From Oliverpabstia intestinalis (GTDB taxonomy: Bacteria > Bacillota > Clostridia > Lachnospirales > Lachnospiraceae), in the NCBI RefSeq assembly GCF_009696065.1, contig NZ_VUMS01000025.1, positions 1 to 36,666 of the forward strand: DNA of 36,666 nt, written 5' to 3'. Made by a program: the position numbers and the translations under genes. Of the stretch, positions 1-7,051 are shown piece by piece; the stretch's first letter is position 1; every line of letters begins with the position of its first letter. The notes under the pieces were generated by a model. The model was not told the DNA's origin. It saw only the letters and a list, made by a program, of their open reading frames with translations, and did not search any database.

Positions 1-46
1 ACTGGATTGCATCCAATTTAAATTGTTTGTCATAGTGCTTTGCCAT
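1..46 (-). CDS. IS3-family transposase OrfA, N-terminal fragment cut by the window edge
   Basis: On the minus strand a start codon at 44-46 opens MAKHYDKQFKLDAIQ and runs out of the window. This is the typical beginning of IS3/IS150-type OrfA, the helix-turn-helix protein that binds the IS ends. An AGGAGG-type ribosome site lies just upstream at 56-61. Only 15 residues are visible, so the family call leans on recognising this N-terminus and on the matching terminal repeat at 104-125. The element reads away from the rest of the window. It is in the same orientation as the IS3 tail at the far right end. Confidence 0.6.
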   Translation of the reverse strand, partial: MAKHYDKQFKLDAIQ

Positions 47-103
47 AATGAGATCCTCCTTCAGTGCGGTAACTACATAGTACCATAAAATTTGTAATTA
101 GGG

Positions 104-125
104 ATTCTCATTTTGACTTGTACTA
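104..125 (-). repeat. Terminal repeat of the left IS3-family element
   Basis: Read on the minus strand this is TAGTACAAGTCAAAATGAG. It closely matches TAGTACAAGTTAAAGTGAG at 36453-36471 on the plus strand. The two lie at opposite ends of the IS structure (before OrfA here, after OrfB there), as the inverted ends of one IS family should. The IS boundary is therefore near 125. Confidence 0.55.
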
Positions 126-343
126 TTTATATTCTAGCACCAAACAATAAAAAAGAAGACGAGTGAGGAAGTGCAAATTCAGGTTTATTGAATTGAGTAT
201 ATCATACTTAATGCCGAAAAATACTTGTTATGTAAAATAATTTAATTGCTTTGATGTTGTATTTTCGAAAACACCTTTACGAATAAATTTCCTCTTTGTT
301 ACATTCTTTAGATGAACTACAAACATTTCCAAATGTCCCATCG
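126..343. other. Noncoding, AT-rich stretch between the IS end and the first leader
   Basis: I see no convincing gene. A minus-strand reading of about 30 codons (from about 371 down to about 282) overlaps the leader motif and has no ribosome site. The stretch is very AT-rich and shows no clear hairpin terminator. Confidence 0.5.
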
Positions 344-377
344 CCCATATCACCAATGTAACAATTCATATATGGAG
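344..377 (+). promoter_or_regulatory. Repeated leader motif, copy a (upstream of the nuclease-helicase)
   Basis: CCCATAT is followed by TGTAAC in the fixed position, then ATTCA and ATATGGAG, 27 bases before the start codon at 404. The two ends form a dyad (CCATAT/ATATGG). An extended ribosome site, GGAGGAAAGAAA, follows. Confidence 0.7.
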
Positions 378-403
378 ATATAGGAAACAGGAGGAAAGAA
401 AGT

Positions 404-3178
404 ATGAACGAAGTGATAAAGTCAAGACATTTGAAAGGAAGCTACCGATGCAGTTTCAAAAGAGAACATGACATACCACTTGAAACAGGGAAAAGGAAGG
501 AAAATGTCTATGATAAAGCCGTGCTGATCAAGGAAATTATCAAAAACGGAATTTATCATGGATATGACAAAGAACAGATCAAAGAAAGAATCATCCAGGC
601 GTATGAAAAGATGGATTACCCGACAGCAGAAACGGCAAGGCTTCATGCAATGGATACTTACCGTCAGGTTATGCGGTATCTTAGCTGTGAGTCACGAAAA
701 CCGGCGGTGGCAGCTTCTCAAAAGATCATTGATATGGATGGTCTGTGCAGTGTGGAAGTGCGACCGGATTTTATCTTCAGAGGCTACCGGAATTTTGAGC
801 GGGTGGTGTACAATGGGAAAAAACGCCAGAGAATAACTGTGCAGGAACCTTATCTGGAAGTTGTAAAGATATGCTGCAAAGCTCCGGATGTATCGCAGAT
901 CGGAAAAAATAAGGATACAGGTGCAAAACAGAATCTGGAGTTGTATTCCATGTTACGGTATGGAAGAACTTTATTATCTGAAGATGATGCACATATAAAT
1001 GTAGGAGCCAGTTTTTACTTTTTGCGCAAAAAATCAGATTCTGCTACAAAGGAAGAATTTGAATCAGACTTTTTTCAGACCCAAGGTGGCGGAAACATTG
1101 TTACCTTGTGGGAAACACATCATGTTTCCAATCAGGGGGATTTTTCTCCGGATGCACAGGGAATGGACAAATTGTTTGTGCCGCAGCTGAAGGAATTCCT
1201 TCGGGGCGAGGATATGAACGGAAAAAAAGCATGTGATACCTGCAGCCTGCGACAGGTCTGCAATTTTACAAAACCACCGATCCATATCGAAAAGGAACGT
1301 TCCCAGCGGACAGTAAGCGATCTGATCCTGACGGATGAACAGGAAAATGCCATTGCATTCCGCAAAGGAATCGCAAGAATCAATGCGGGAGCCGGAGCTG
1401 GCAAAACACTGGTTACAGCTCTTCGGATAGCCAATATGCTGGATGAAGGAATCCGACCAGAAGATATGATTTTGCTGACCTTTACGAATACCGGGGCGGA
1501 AGAGATGCGGGAACGAATCCGGCTTTATACCGATGATCTTGGCTGTGAGGCGGATCTGGAAAAATTAACCTGTACAACTTTTCATGGCTTTGGTGACCGG
1601 ATTATCCGTGAAAATTATCAGGAACTGGGATTTACAGAACCACCCAGATTGATCGATGAGGTAGAGAAATCAAAGATTGTTGCAAAACTCTTGAAAGAGA
1701 TAACCGTCACCGGACTGGATTACCGGAACTTTAAGGCAAACCTGCCATATGTAAAAGGTGCTCTGACAACAGCAAAAACTGTTTTCTCATTGATTAAAAA
1801 GAACCGGTTGAGCCGTGGAGACGAAAGCAGGCTTCCGAAGCTGATGCAGGATTATGATCTGTATATTAAGGATTCTGCGGCAGCAGTGGAATTGTTCCAG
1901 CTGTATGATGCATACGATGCCATACTTCGTGAAAAGAATCTGATTGAGTATGCCGATCAGGAGCTTCTGATCATGGATCTTATCAAAAGGAACCCATATT
2001 ATTTTGAAGATTTTGGCTACCGTCATATCATGGTAGATGAGTATCAGGACAGTTCGCCTATGCAGTTTGAACTATTAAAAATCCTGATAGATTCTCCGAG
2101 CTTTGAATCCTTTATGGTTGTCGGAGATGACAGCCAGAGTATCTTTTCTTTTCAGGGTTCTGACCCTGCGTATATGATCGAATTCTATGAGAAGCTTGGC
2201 GTTTCAAAGGGAACCGATTTCTTTTTACTGGAAAATCACAGATCGACACCGGAAATTATTGATTATGCAAATGAAATCAATAAGAAAAACCATAATCGCG
2301 TAGAAAAGGATCTGGAGGCTACCAGAGAACATGGAAAGTCTGTTACCGTAAAACAGTTCTGGAAAAAAGCAGAAGAAGAGCAGTATATTGTGTCTATGAT
2401 AAAAGAGGCCAGGAAAGACTGGGAGTATGAAGACATGGCATACATTGCATTTTCGAGGGACGAACTGTTAAGGATCGGTACGATTTTAACAGAACATCAG
2501 ATTCCTTGGATTATGTTAAATCCGGAGCCAACACTGAAAAATTCCCGCGTGATGGCAGCAATCGGTCTGTTACAGTTTATGAAAGATCCTACAGATACAA
2601 CTTCAGCATTTATGTATCTGAACGCAGTAAGCAATAATACCATGACCCAAAAAGATACTGTGGAGATCATGGAGAAAATTGCAAAATTGCGAGAAGAATT
2701 GGAAATGCTTGCTTCGTATCCGGAACCGCAGAGTCTTCAAAAGCTGAAAGAACTACTGGAAGCACTGGATACAGAAGATGAGATTTATGCCGGATTTTTG
2801 AAGAAATTGCTGCAAAGAAAGAATCTAAAAGAGATCATAGAGTATGGTCAGGATTTTTTGGATTATGGAGAAAAAGAAACAGAAAAAAGGCAGCAGGATT
2901 ATCCTGGTGTGGTATTAACTACGGCTCATTCATCCAAAGGAAAAGAATGGCCGGTCGTATTTAATGGAATATCCCATTATCATAACAAACAGTTAGGGCA
3001 TGCCGAACAAGAGGAACGGAGACGTTTACTGTTTGTGTCGGCTACAAGGGCCAGGGACGTTTTATTTGTTACAGGACAGTCTGTTGCATACGGAGATAAG
3101 AAAAACAGAGTTTACAATTGCTTTCTGATGGAGTCCTTTGATGTACTGCATGAAGACTTTCAGAAAGAAGTAAGCTAA
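404..3178 (+). CDS. RecB-like PD-(D/E)XK nuclease fused to a UvrD/Rep-type helicase
   Basis: This 924-residue protein should unwind and cut DNA during repair or processing of the element. The helicase half has Walker A GAGAGKT (329-335), TFTNTGAEEM (359-368), the DEYQDS Walker B (545-550), VVGDDSQSIFSFQGS (572-586), HRST (612-615), TTAHSSKGKEW (839-849) and SATRAR (879-884). The N-terminal ~300 residues carry RPD (120-122), LEVVK (151-155) and QNLELY (176-181). These match the D, ExK and QxxxY motifs of RecB/Cas4-type nucleases. A CxxCxxxxxC cluster (277-286), with C115, could hold an Fe-S centre as in AddB or Cas4. Nuclease-first order is unusual, because RecB and AddA carry the nuclease at the C-terminus. 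The start at 404 follows AGGAGGAAAGAAAGT. It is the first gene after leader copy a. The helicase call is firm and the nuclease call is inferred from motifs. Confidence 0.88.
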   Translation: MNEVIKSRHLKGSYRCSFKREHDIPLETGKRKENVYDKAVLIKEIIKNGIYHGYDKEQIKERIIQAYEKMDYPTAETARLHAMDTYRQVMRYLSCESRKPAVAASQKIIDMDGLCSVEVRPDFIFRGYRNFERVVYNGKKRQRITVQEPYLEVVKICCKAPDVSQIGKNKDTGAKQNLELYSMLRYGRTLLSEDDAHINVGASFYFLRKKSDSATKEEFESDFFQTQGGGNIVTLWETHHVSNQGDFSPDAQGMDKLFVPQLKEFLRGEDMNGKKACDTCSLRQVCNFTKPPIHIEKERSQRTVSDLILTDEQENAIAFRKGIARINAGAGAGKTLVTALRIANMLDEGIRPEDMILLTFTNTGAEEMRERIRLYTDDLGCEADLEKLTCTTFHGFGDRIIRENYQELGFTEPPRLIDEVEKSKIVAKLLKEITVTGLDYRNFKANLPYVKGALTTAKTVFSLIKKNRLSRGDESRLPKLMQDYDLYIKDSAAAVELFQLYDAYDAILREKNLIEYADQELLIMDLIKRNPYYFEDFGYRHIMVDEYQDSSPMQFELLKILIDSPSFESFMVVGDDSQSIFSFQGSDPAYMIEFYEKLGVSKGTDFFLLENHRSTPEIIDYANEINKKNHNRVEKDLEATREHGKSVTVKQFWKKAEEEQYIVSMIKEARKDWEYEDMAYIAFSRDELLRIGTILTEHQIPWIMLNPEPTLKNSRVMAAIGLLQFMKDPTDTTSAFMYLNAVSNNTMTQKDTVEIMEKIAKLREELEMLASYPEPQSLQKLKELLEALDTEDEIYAGFLKKLLQRKNLKEIIEYGQDFLDYGEKETEKRQQDYPGVVLTTAHSSKGKEWPVVFNGISHYHNKQLGHAEQEERRRLLFVSATRARDVLFVTGQSVAYGDKKNRVYNCFLMESFDVLHEDFQKEVS

Positions 3179-3194
3179 CAACAATGTATTTGAG

Positions 3195-3219
3195 AAAGAG
3201 TGGGTTTTGCCTGCTCTTT
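3195..3219 (+). terminator. Terminator after the nuclease-helicase gene
   Basis: AAAGAGTGGG pairs (with G-U pairs) with CCTGCTCTTT across a 5-base loop and runs into a T tract. It lies 17 bases after the stop codon. Confidence 0.65.
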
Positions 3220-3258
3220 TTTCATGCAGTTTTTCGATGTTTACAATATTGAATCGTT

Positions 3259-3290
3259 CATATTTCTAGTGTAACTATTCACAGCTGGAG
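3259..3290 (+). promoter_or_regulatory. Repeated leader motif, copy b (upstream of the AAA+ gene)
   Basis: CATATT, then TGTAACTATTCACA in the fixed register, then CTGGAG. GGAGGAAAGAAAAGG follows before the start codon at 3323. The right arm is CTGGAG rather than ATGGAG, so the dyad is broken while the central block is perfect. The copy lies directly after a terminator. Confidence 0.75.
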
Positions 3291-3322
3291 AAGGCTATCA
3301 AACAGGAGGAAAGAAAAGGAAT

Positions 3323-4753
3323 ATGAAAAAAATGATTAAAATTCAGAAGGCAATGACTTATCCGAAAGCGGCAGATATGATGCAGCTATTGGATGCAAAT
3401 ACGGAAGAATATTTACCATTGAAAATTATTGTTTGTGAAAATAAAGTTGGAAAGATAGAATTTTTTGCTGAAGAAATGAAAAAAGAAAACGGAATTGGTT
3501 TTCTCGCCCGTGGCCAGGAAGAGGCTGCTGATATTTTCAGGCAGTATTTTCAGAAAAAAATCAACTGTTCGGTGTATCTTGTATCCTATGAGACAGGTCG
3601 CAATGTGATCTTCCATGCAGAACTTGAATATGAAACCTGTGAAGCAGAACTACTGCAGGTAGATGCATCTGTTTTTGAGGATATGTGTCAACAGATCATA
3701 GGGCTGGGAATTGCAGGAAGAAAAGAATTGGAGCGAAATATCCGGGTAATGAAAGATCATCGTTTCCCGGATGAACTGATCCGTCAGATCTTATCGCGGT
3801 ATCGCAAGTATGACCGACCCATCCATATTCCCAAAACCATATACATTGACCCGGATAAAGAATCCAAAACGTCATTACTGGCATTGTGTGCCATTAATAT
3901 CCTAATCGGATCCCCTTTGATTTTAGAAGGAGACAAGTCAGTTGGAAAAAATGTATGTGCGGAAACACTGGCTATGATTTTTCATATGCCATTTGATATG
4001 ATCACCATGACAAGAAGCATGACTGCGGACGATTTATATGGAACAAAATCTACAGATAACACAGCAGCTGAAAAGCTGACGGTTGCCATGGCATCCGAGT
4101 ATCTGAAGTATCAGATGGGCCAGGAGGATGCGGATATCCACGCAGCATCGGAATTTGAATATCTGAAAGCAAAGTCATCCTCAGTGTCCATTGTCCAGGA
4201 ACACGCAAGTTTTGTCCACTGGTTGCAGCACGGAGGGGTCTACTGCCTGAATGAAATGAATATGGCAGAAGCGAACTTTCTGGCATCCTTTGCAAACCAG
4301 ATAACCGATGGCTCCGGTTTTATTGATATTCAGGGGTACGGTCGGATCCAGATACATCCGGACTGTGTTCTGATCGGTACGCAAAACAGCAATTACACCG
4401 GAACTTGTGAACAGAACGATGCAACGATGTCACGTTTTGCCTGCATCGCGTTTGATTATCCTGCGAGTATCCGCCCTATGTTGGAAGCCGTAGTAGGGAA
4501 AAAACGTCTGGCCGGGCAGTATTTTGCGCAGGTGGATGCTTATTATTCCCTGCTGCGGGAATCGGTGCAACAGGGGACGTTGGAGAACAGCTGTTTAAAT
4601 ATCCGTGGATTTTGCAGGGCATTAAATGCGGTAGCATTAATCCCGGGGGCATCTACGTTAAGAAAGCAAATCGAACTGCATGTGATTAATACTTGCCCTT
4701 TGGATGAAAGAATGATGCTGGAGCAGCTTTTAAACCAGAAAATAACATTATAA
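3323..4753 (+). CDS. MoxR/CobS-like AAA+ ATPase with altered Walker residues
   Basis: This 476-residue protein resembles the ATPase partner in MoxR/CobS-type chaperone pairs. The AAA+ core spans about 180-400. Its P-loop is GDKSVGKN (203-210), with Asn where Ser or Thr normally binds Mg-ATP. The Walker B reads VYCLNEMNMAE (306-316), with Asn replacing the usual Asp. GTQNSNYTG (352-360) matches sensor 1, and NDATMSRF (365-372) carries the likely arginine finger. The first ~170 residues are an unrecognised domain. The next gene encodes a CobT-like VWA protein, so the two probably work together as in cobaltochelatase-type or MoxR-VWA pairs. The gene has its own leader (copy b) and terminator. 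ATP hydrolysis may be weak given the two substitutions. The target is unknown. Confidence 0.8.
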   Translation: MKKMIKIQKAMTYPKAADMMQLLDANTEEYLPLKIIVCENKVGKIEFFAEEMKKENGIGFLARGQEEAADIFRQYFQKKINCSVYLVSYETGRNVIFHAELEYETCEAELLQVDASVFEDMCQQIIGLGIAGRKELERNIRVMKDHRFPDELIRQILSRYRKYDRPIHIPKTIYIDPDKESKTSLLALCAINILIGSPLILEGDKSVGKNVCAETLAMIFHMPFDMITMTRSMTADDLYGTKSTDNTAAEKLTVAMASEYLKYQMGQEDADIHAASEFEYLKAKSSSVSIVQEHASFVHWLQHGGVYCLNEMNMAEANFLASFANQITDGSGFIDIQGYGRIQIHPDCVLIGTQNSNYTGTCEQNDATMSRFACIAFDYPASIRPMLEAVVGKKRLAGQYFAQVDAYYSLLRESVQQGTLENSCLNIRGFCRALNAVALIPGASTLRKQIELHVINTCPLDERMMLEQLLNQKITL

Positions 4754-4770
4754 AATAAGAACAGGATAGT

Positions 4771-4801
4771 AAAGGAGTATGCAAAAAGTGCATGCTCCTT
4801 T
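4771..4801 (+). terminator. Terminator after the AAA+ gene
   Basis: AAAGGAGTATGCA and TGCATGCTCCTTT form a 13-bp stem with one G-U pair around a 5-base loop. An AT-rich stretch follows rather than an unbroken T run. Confidence 0.6.
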
Positions 4802-4866
4802 AAAATATACATTTTTCAAGCGTCTCCAGTATTTTTCCTTGATGCGGTTTTGGATGGTTCCAACTA

Positions 4867-4904
4867 CCCATATTCTGATTGTAATACGATTTCAGAACAT
4901 GGAG
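4867..4904 (+). promoter_or_regulatory. Repeated leader motif, copy c (upstream of the VWA gene)
   Basis: CCCATATT, then TGTAAT in the fixed register, then TTTCAGA and ATGGAG. This copy is about three bases longer in the second half than copies a, b and f. AGGAGGAAAGAAA directly precedes the start at 4923, which supports that start over the in-frame ATG at 4779. Confidence 0.7.
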
Positions 4905-4922
4905 AAAATAGGAGGAAAGAAA

Positions 4923-6920
4923 ATGAACGAACAATGGACAAGGGAAGAAAAAGAAACATGGAACCAAAAATACTATCAATCGCTGGATATGTCTTTGAAA
5001 ATCTATCTGGCGAAACTTCCGCCAAACCGGATACCTGTATTGGAACTGGAAACCGATGAAAATTCCTGGACAAATCATGCAGTGATACATATCGGTACCG
5101 GGGATATTTTCATCCGTAACGAAAGAGAAATGATGGCATGGTCTACATTTTTACTGGGGCATGAGATACAGCATGTGCTTTCTACAACAGAAAAATCATG
5201 GGAATTCGGACTCGAAAGAGGATTCCAAAAAATCTGCGAAATATTTTCCAGACAGGTAGAAACTCCACCCAGAAGATTTGTTAAGGATGCAGACTATGAT
5301 CTGTTTTTAATGGAGATACCAAAAGAAGGCTACCATATTTCCAAATCTGCACTGCAGAAATTTGTACATTTTATTGTCAACAGCCTGGAAGACGGACGCA
5401 TCGAACGGATCCGTTGCCTGAAGAACCCAGGATACGTAAATTACATACGGCTGTGCCGTGGACAAAGCTGGGAGGAAGAACCACTTCCTGAGAAAATGAA
5501 AGAAAAGATTGATGAACCCAGGGTATATCTTGCAGTTGTATTAAATCAAATCCTGACATTGGCTACCATGTCTATTTACCAAAGAGGATTTGGTACGCTT
5601 GCAGTGGAACACATACAGATACACCGGCTGCTCCAGAAGGTAATCTCGCATATCCGCAAGGCCGTCAGTGCAAAAACATGCCGGGCATGCATGGAAGAGG
5701 CAGTTGAAATATGTGGTCTTCTTGCTTCGGAGATTATAGAAGCATGTAAATTGACACCACTGGAGGAGCTTTTAGCACAGTTAAACCAGCAATTCCCGCA
5801 AAACCAGTCATTTCCGGCGGACTCCCGCACAGAGCAGACGGGAGAAGGTGGAGAAAGCCAGCTGTTTTCCTTGTTTGGCAATTCTGATCTGACAGCAAAC
5901 CAGGAACAGGAGCAAACGCAGAATGCAACTGCGGAGCAGGTGAAGGAGGCAGAGGTGCATGCTGCTATGAAAGATGCTGACCAGGCCAGCAGGGAAGAAA
6001 TTGGGATCTTTATGAAAACAGGAAAAAGGGAACAGCCAGCAAAAGATGAGGTCACATCATCACAGGAAGATGTCCTTCCGGATCTTACATCCGTGCAGAA
6101 TACATACAATGGAATGGTAACCTTCACAGAGAAAAAACGTACCTACCATCCGGATCAACAGATGCCGGTAACGTTGCTGGCCAGGGCAAGAAATCTGAAA
6201 CGAAAAGTAGAAAAAATCTTTAAAAACCGCCAGGGCCTGTCCCTGCGCGGACAAAACAAAGGAAAGATCGATGCGGCAAAAGTTTATAAACTCGCTATGA
6301 ACCGCATGGATTTTTTCAAAAGAACCCAACGAAGTGAACCGTTTGAAGGATGTGTGTACCTTTTGCTTGATAATTCCGGGTCAATGGGAAATGGAAGAAT
6401 GAGCAAACGGAATTACTGCTGCGGGGCAGCTGCCGTCATCGAATATGCGTTTTCCGAACATGTACTGTTAAAAGAAACCGCATTTACCGCTTATACGGAT
6501 TATATGGTGGAACACACGGTTATCAAAGACTGGCATGAGCATGTTTCTTCGAATGCGGCATGGAATTTTTATGAAAAAGATTCCTGTGCATCCTGTAATA
6601 AAGATGGTTATTCTATCCGCGTGGCTACAAAAGAACTACTGGCAAGGGTAGAAAAGAACAAACTTCTGATCGTAATCTCGGATGGTTTACCGAGTGCCTA
6701 TCCAGGTGGCCGTGAGGATGGCATCGAAGATGTTCATGCAGCAGTGCGTGAGGCACGAAAAGCAGAGATCCAGGTGATTGCCATCTATATTCAGGATGAT
6801 GATAACCGAAAAGAAGCGGAAGAGTTCCGGCAAATGTATGAAACCAACTGTATCACAACTCAGCCGGAGCAGATAGAAGCAGAGCTGGTACATATCTTAA
6901 AACGATTTTGCTTCCGGTAA
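4923..6920 (+). CDS. CobT-like protein: HExxH peptidase-like domain plus VWA domain
   Basis: This 665-residue protein is the likely partner of the AAA+ ATPase just upstream. Near the N-terminus FLLGHEIQHVLS (HEIQH at 80-84) looks like a zinc metallopeptidase site. NSLEDGRIERI (about 153-163) resembles the ED-RIE segment that follows in CobT and related VWA-linked peptidase-like proteins. A low-complexity Gln/Glu-rich linker runs from about 285 to 400. The C-terminal VWA domain has an intact metal-binding site, DNSGSM (483-488), with ISDG at about 585-588. The protein has no signal peptide and should be cytoplasmic. The start at 4923 follows AGGAGGAAAGAAA; the longer reading from 4779 would run through a terminator and the leader motif. 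It could be a remodelling or proteolytic complex with its ATPase. The substrate is unknown. Confidence 0.8.
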   Translation: MNEQWTREEKETWNQKYYQSLDMSLKIYLAKLPPNRIPVLELETDENSWTNHAVIHIGTGDIFIRNEREMMAWSTFLLGHEIQHVLSTTEKSWEFGLERGFQKICEIFSRQVETPPRRFVKDADYDLFLMEIPKEGYHISKSALQKFVHFIVNSLEDGRIERIRCLKNPGYVNYIRLCRGQSWEEEPLPEKMKEKIDEPRVYLAVVLNQILTLATMSIYQRGFGTLAVEHIQIHRLLQKVISHIRKAVSAKTCRACMEEAVEICGLLASEIIEACKLTPLEELLAQLNQQFPQNQSFPADSRTEQTGEGGESQLFSLFGNSDLTANQEQEQTQNATAEQVKEAEVHAAMKDADQASREEIGIFMKTGKREQPAKDEVTSSQEDVLPDLTSVQNTYNGMVTFTEKKRTYHPDQQMPVTLLARARNLKRKVEKIFKNRQGLSLRGQNKGKIDAAKVYKLAMNRMDFFKRTQRSEPFEGCVYLLLDNSGSMGNGRMSKRNYCCGAAAVIEYAFSEHVLLKETAFTAYTDYMVEHTVIKDWHEHVSSNAAWNFYEKDSCASCNKDGYSIRVATKELLARVEKNKLLIVISDGLPSAYPGGREDGIEDVHAAVREARKAEIQVIAIYIQDDDNRKEAEEFRQMYETNCITTQPEQIEAELVHILKRFCFR

Positions 6921-6932
6921 AAAACAATCCTG

Positions 6933-6969
6933 AAAAGCATTTGGGACACACATGGTCCTGGATGCTTTT
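6933..6969 (+). terminator. Terminator after the VWA gene
   Basis: AAAAGCAT pairs with ATGCTTTT, with an inner GGGAC/GTCCT stem, followed by a T run. It lies within the longest possible reading of the next gene (from 6908), which argues against that upstream start. Confidence 0.7.
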
Positions 6970-6997
6970 TTCATGCTGCATCGCTTTATGTAAATCG

Positions 6998-7029
6998 CCC
7001 ATATTCAACATGAATTCTTCAGAAAGGAA
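6998..7029 (+). promoter_or_regulatory. Leader motif, copy d (weak; upstream of the coiled-coil gene)
   Basis: CCCATATT preceded by AAATCG (as at copy j), with TG in the fixed register and TTCAGA, ending AAGGAAG instead of ATGGAG. The right half is degenerate. Confidence 0.5.
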
Positions 7030-7051
7030 GACGCAAAAAGCGCCGGGAAAA

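Noticed and set aside
282-371. Minus-strand ORF of about 30 codons (MNCYIGDMGDGTFGNV...)
   Set aside because: It has no ribosome site, overlaps leader copy a, and nothing resembles it nearby; most likely chance.
4779-4922. N-terminal extension of the VWA protein from ATG 4779
   Set aside because: It would pass through the terminator of the previous gene and the leader motif; the ATG at 4923 has an ideal ribosome site.
5576-6127. Long minus-strand ORF (183 codons) opposite the VWA gene
   Set aside because: It lies wholly within the well-supported VWA protein gene, has Ser/Cys-rich composition typical of an antisense shadow and no ribosome site.
3323-6920. Cobalamin cobaltochelatase CobS/CobT
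   Set aside because: Domain order is similar, but there is no other cobalamin gene, key ATPase residues differ and the context is a mobile element; treated as a general AAA/VWA pair.
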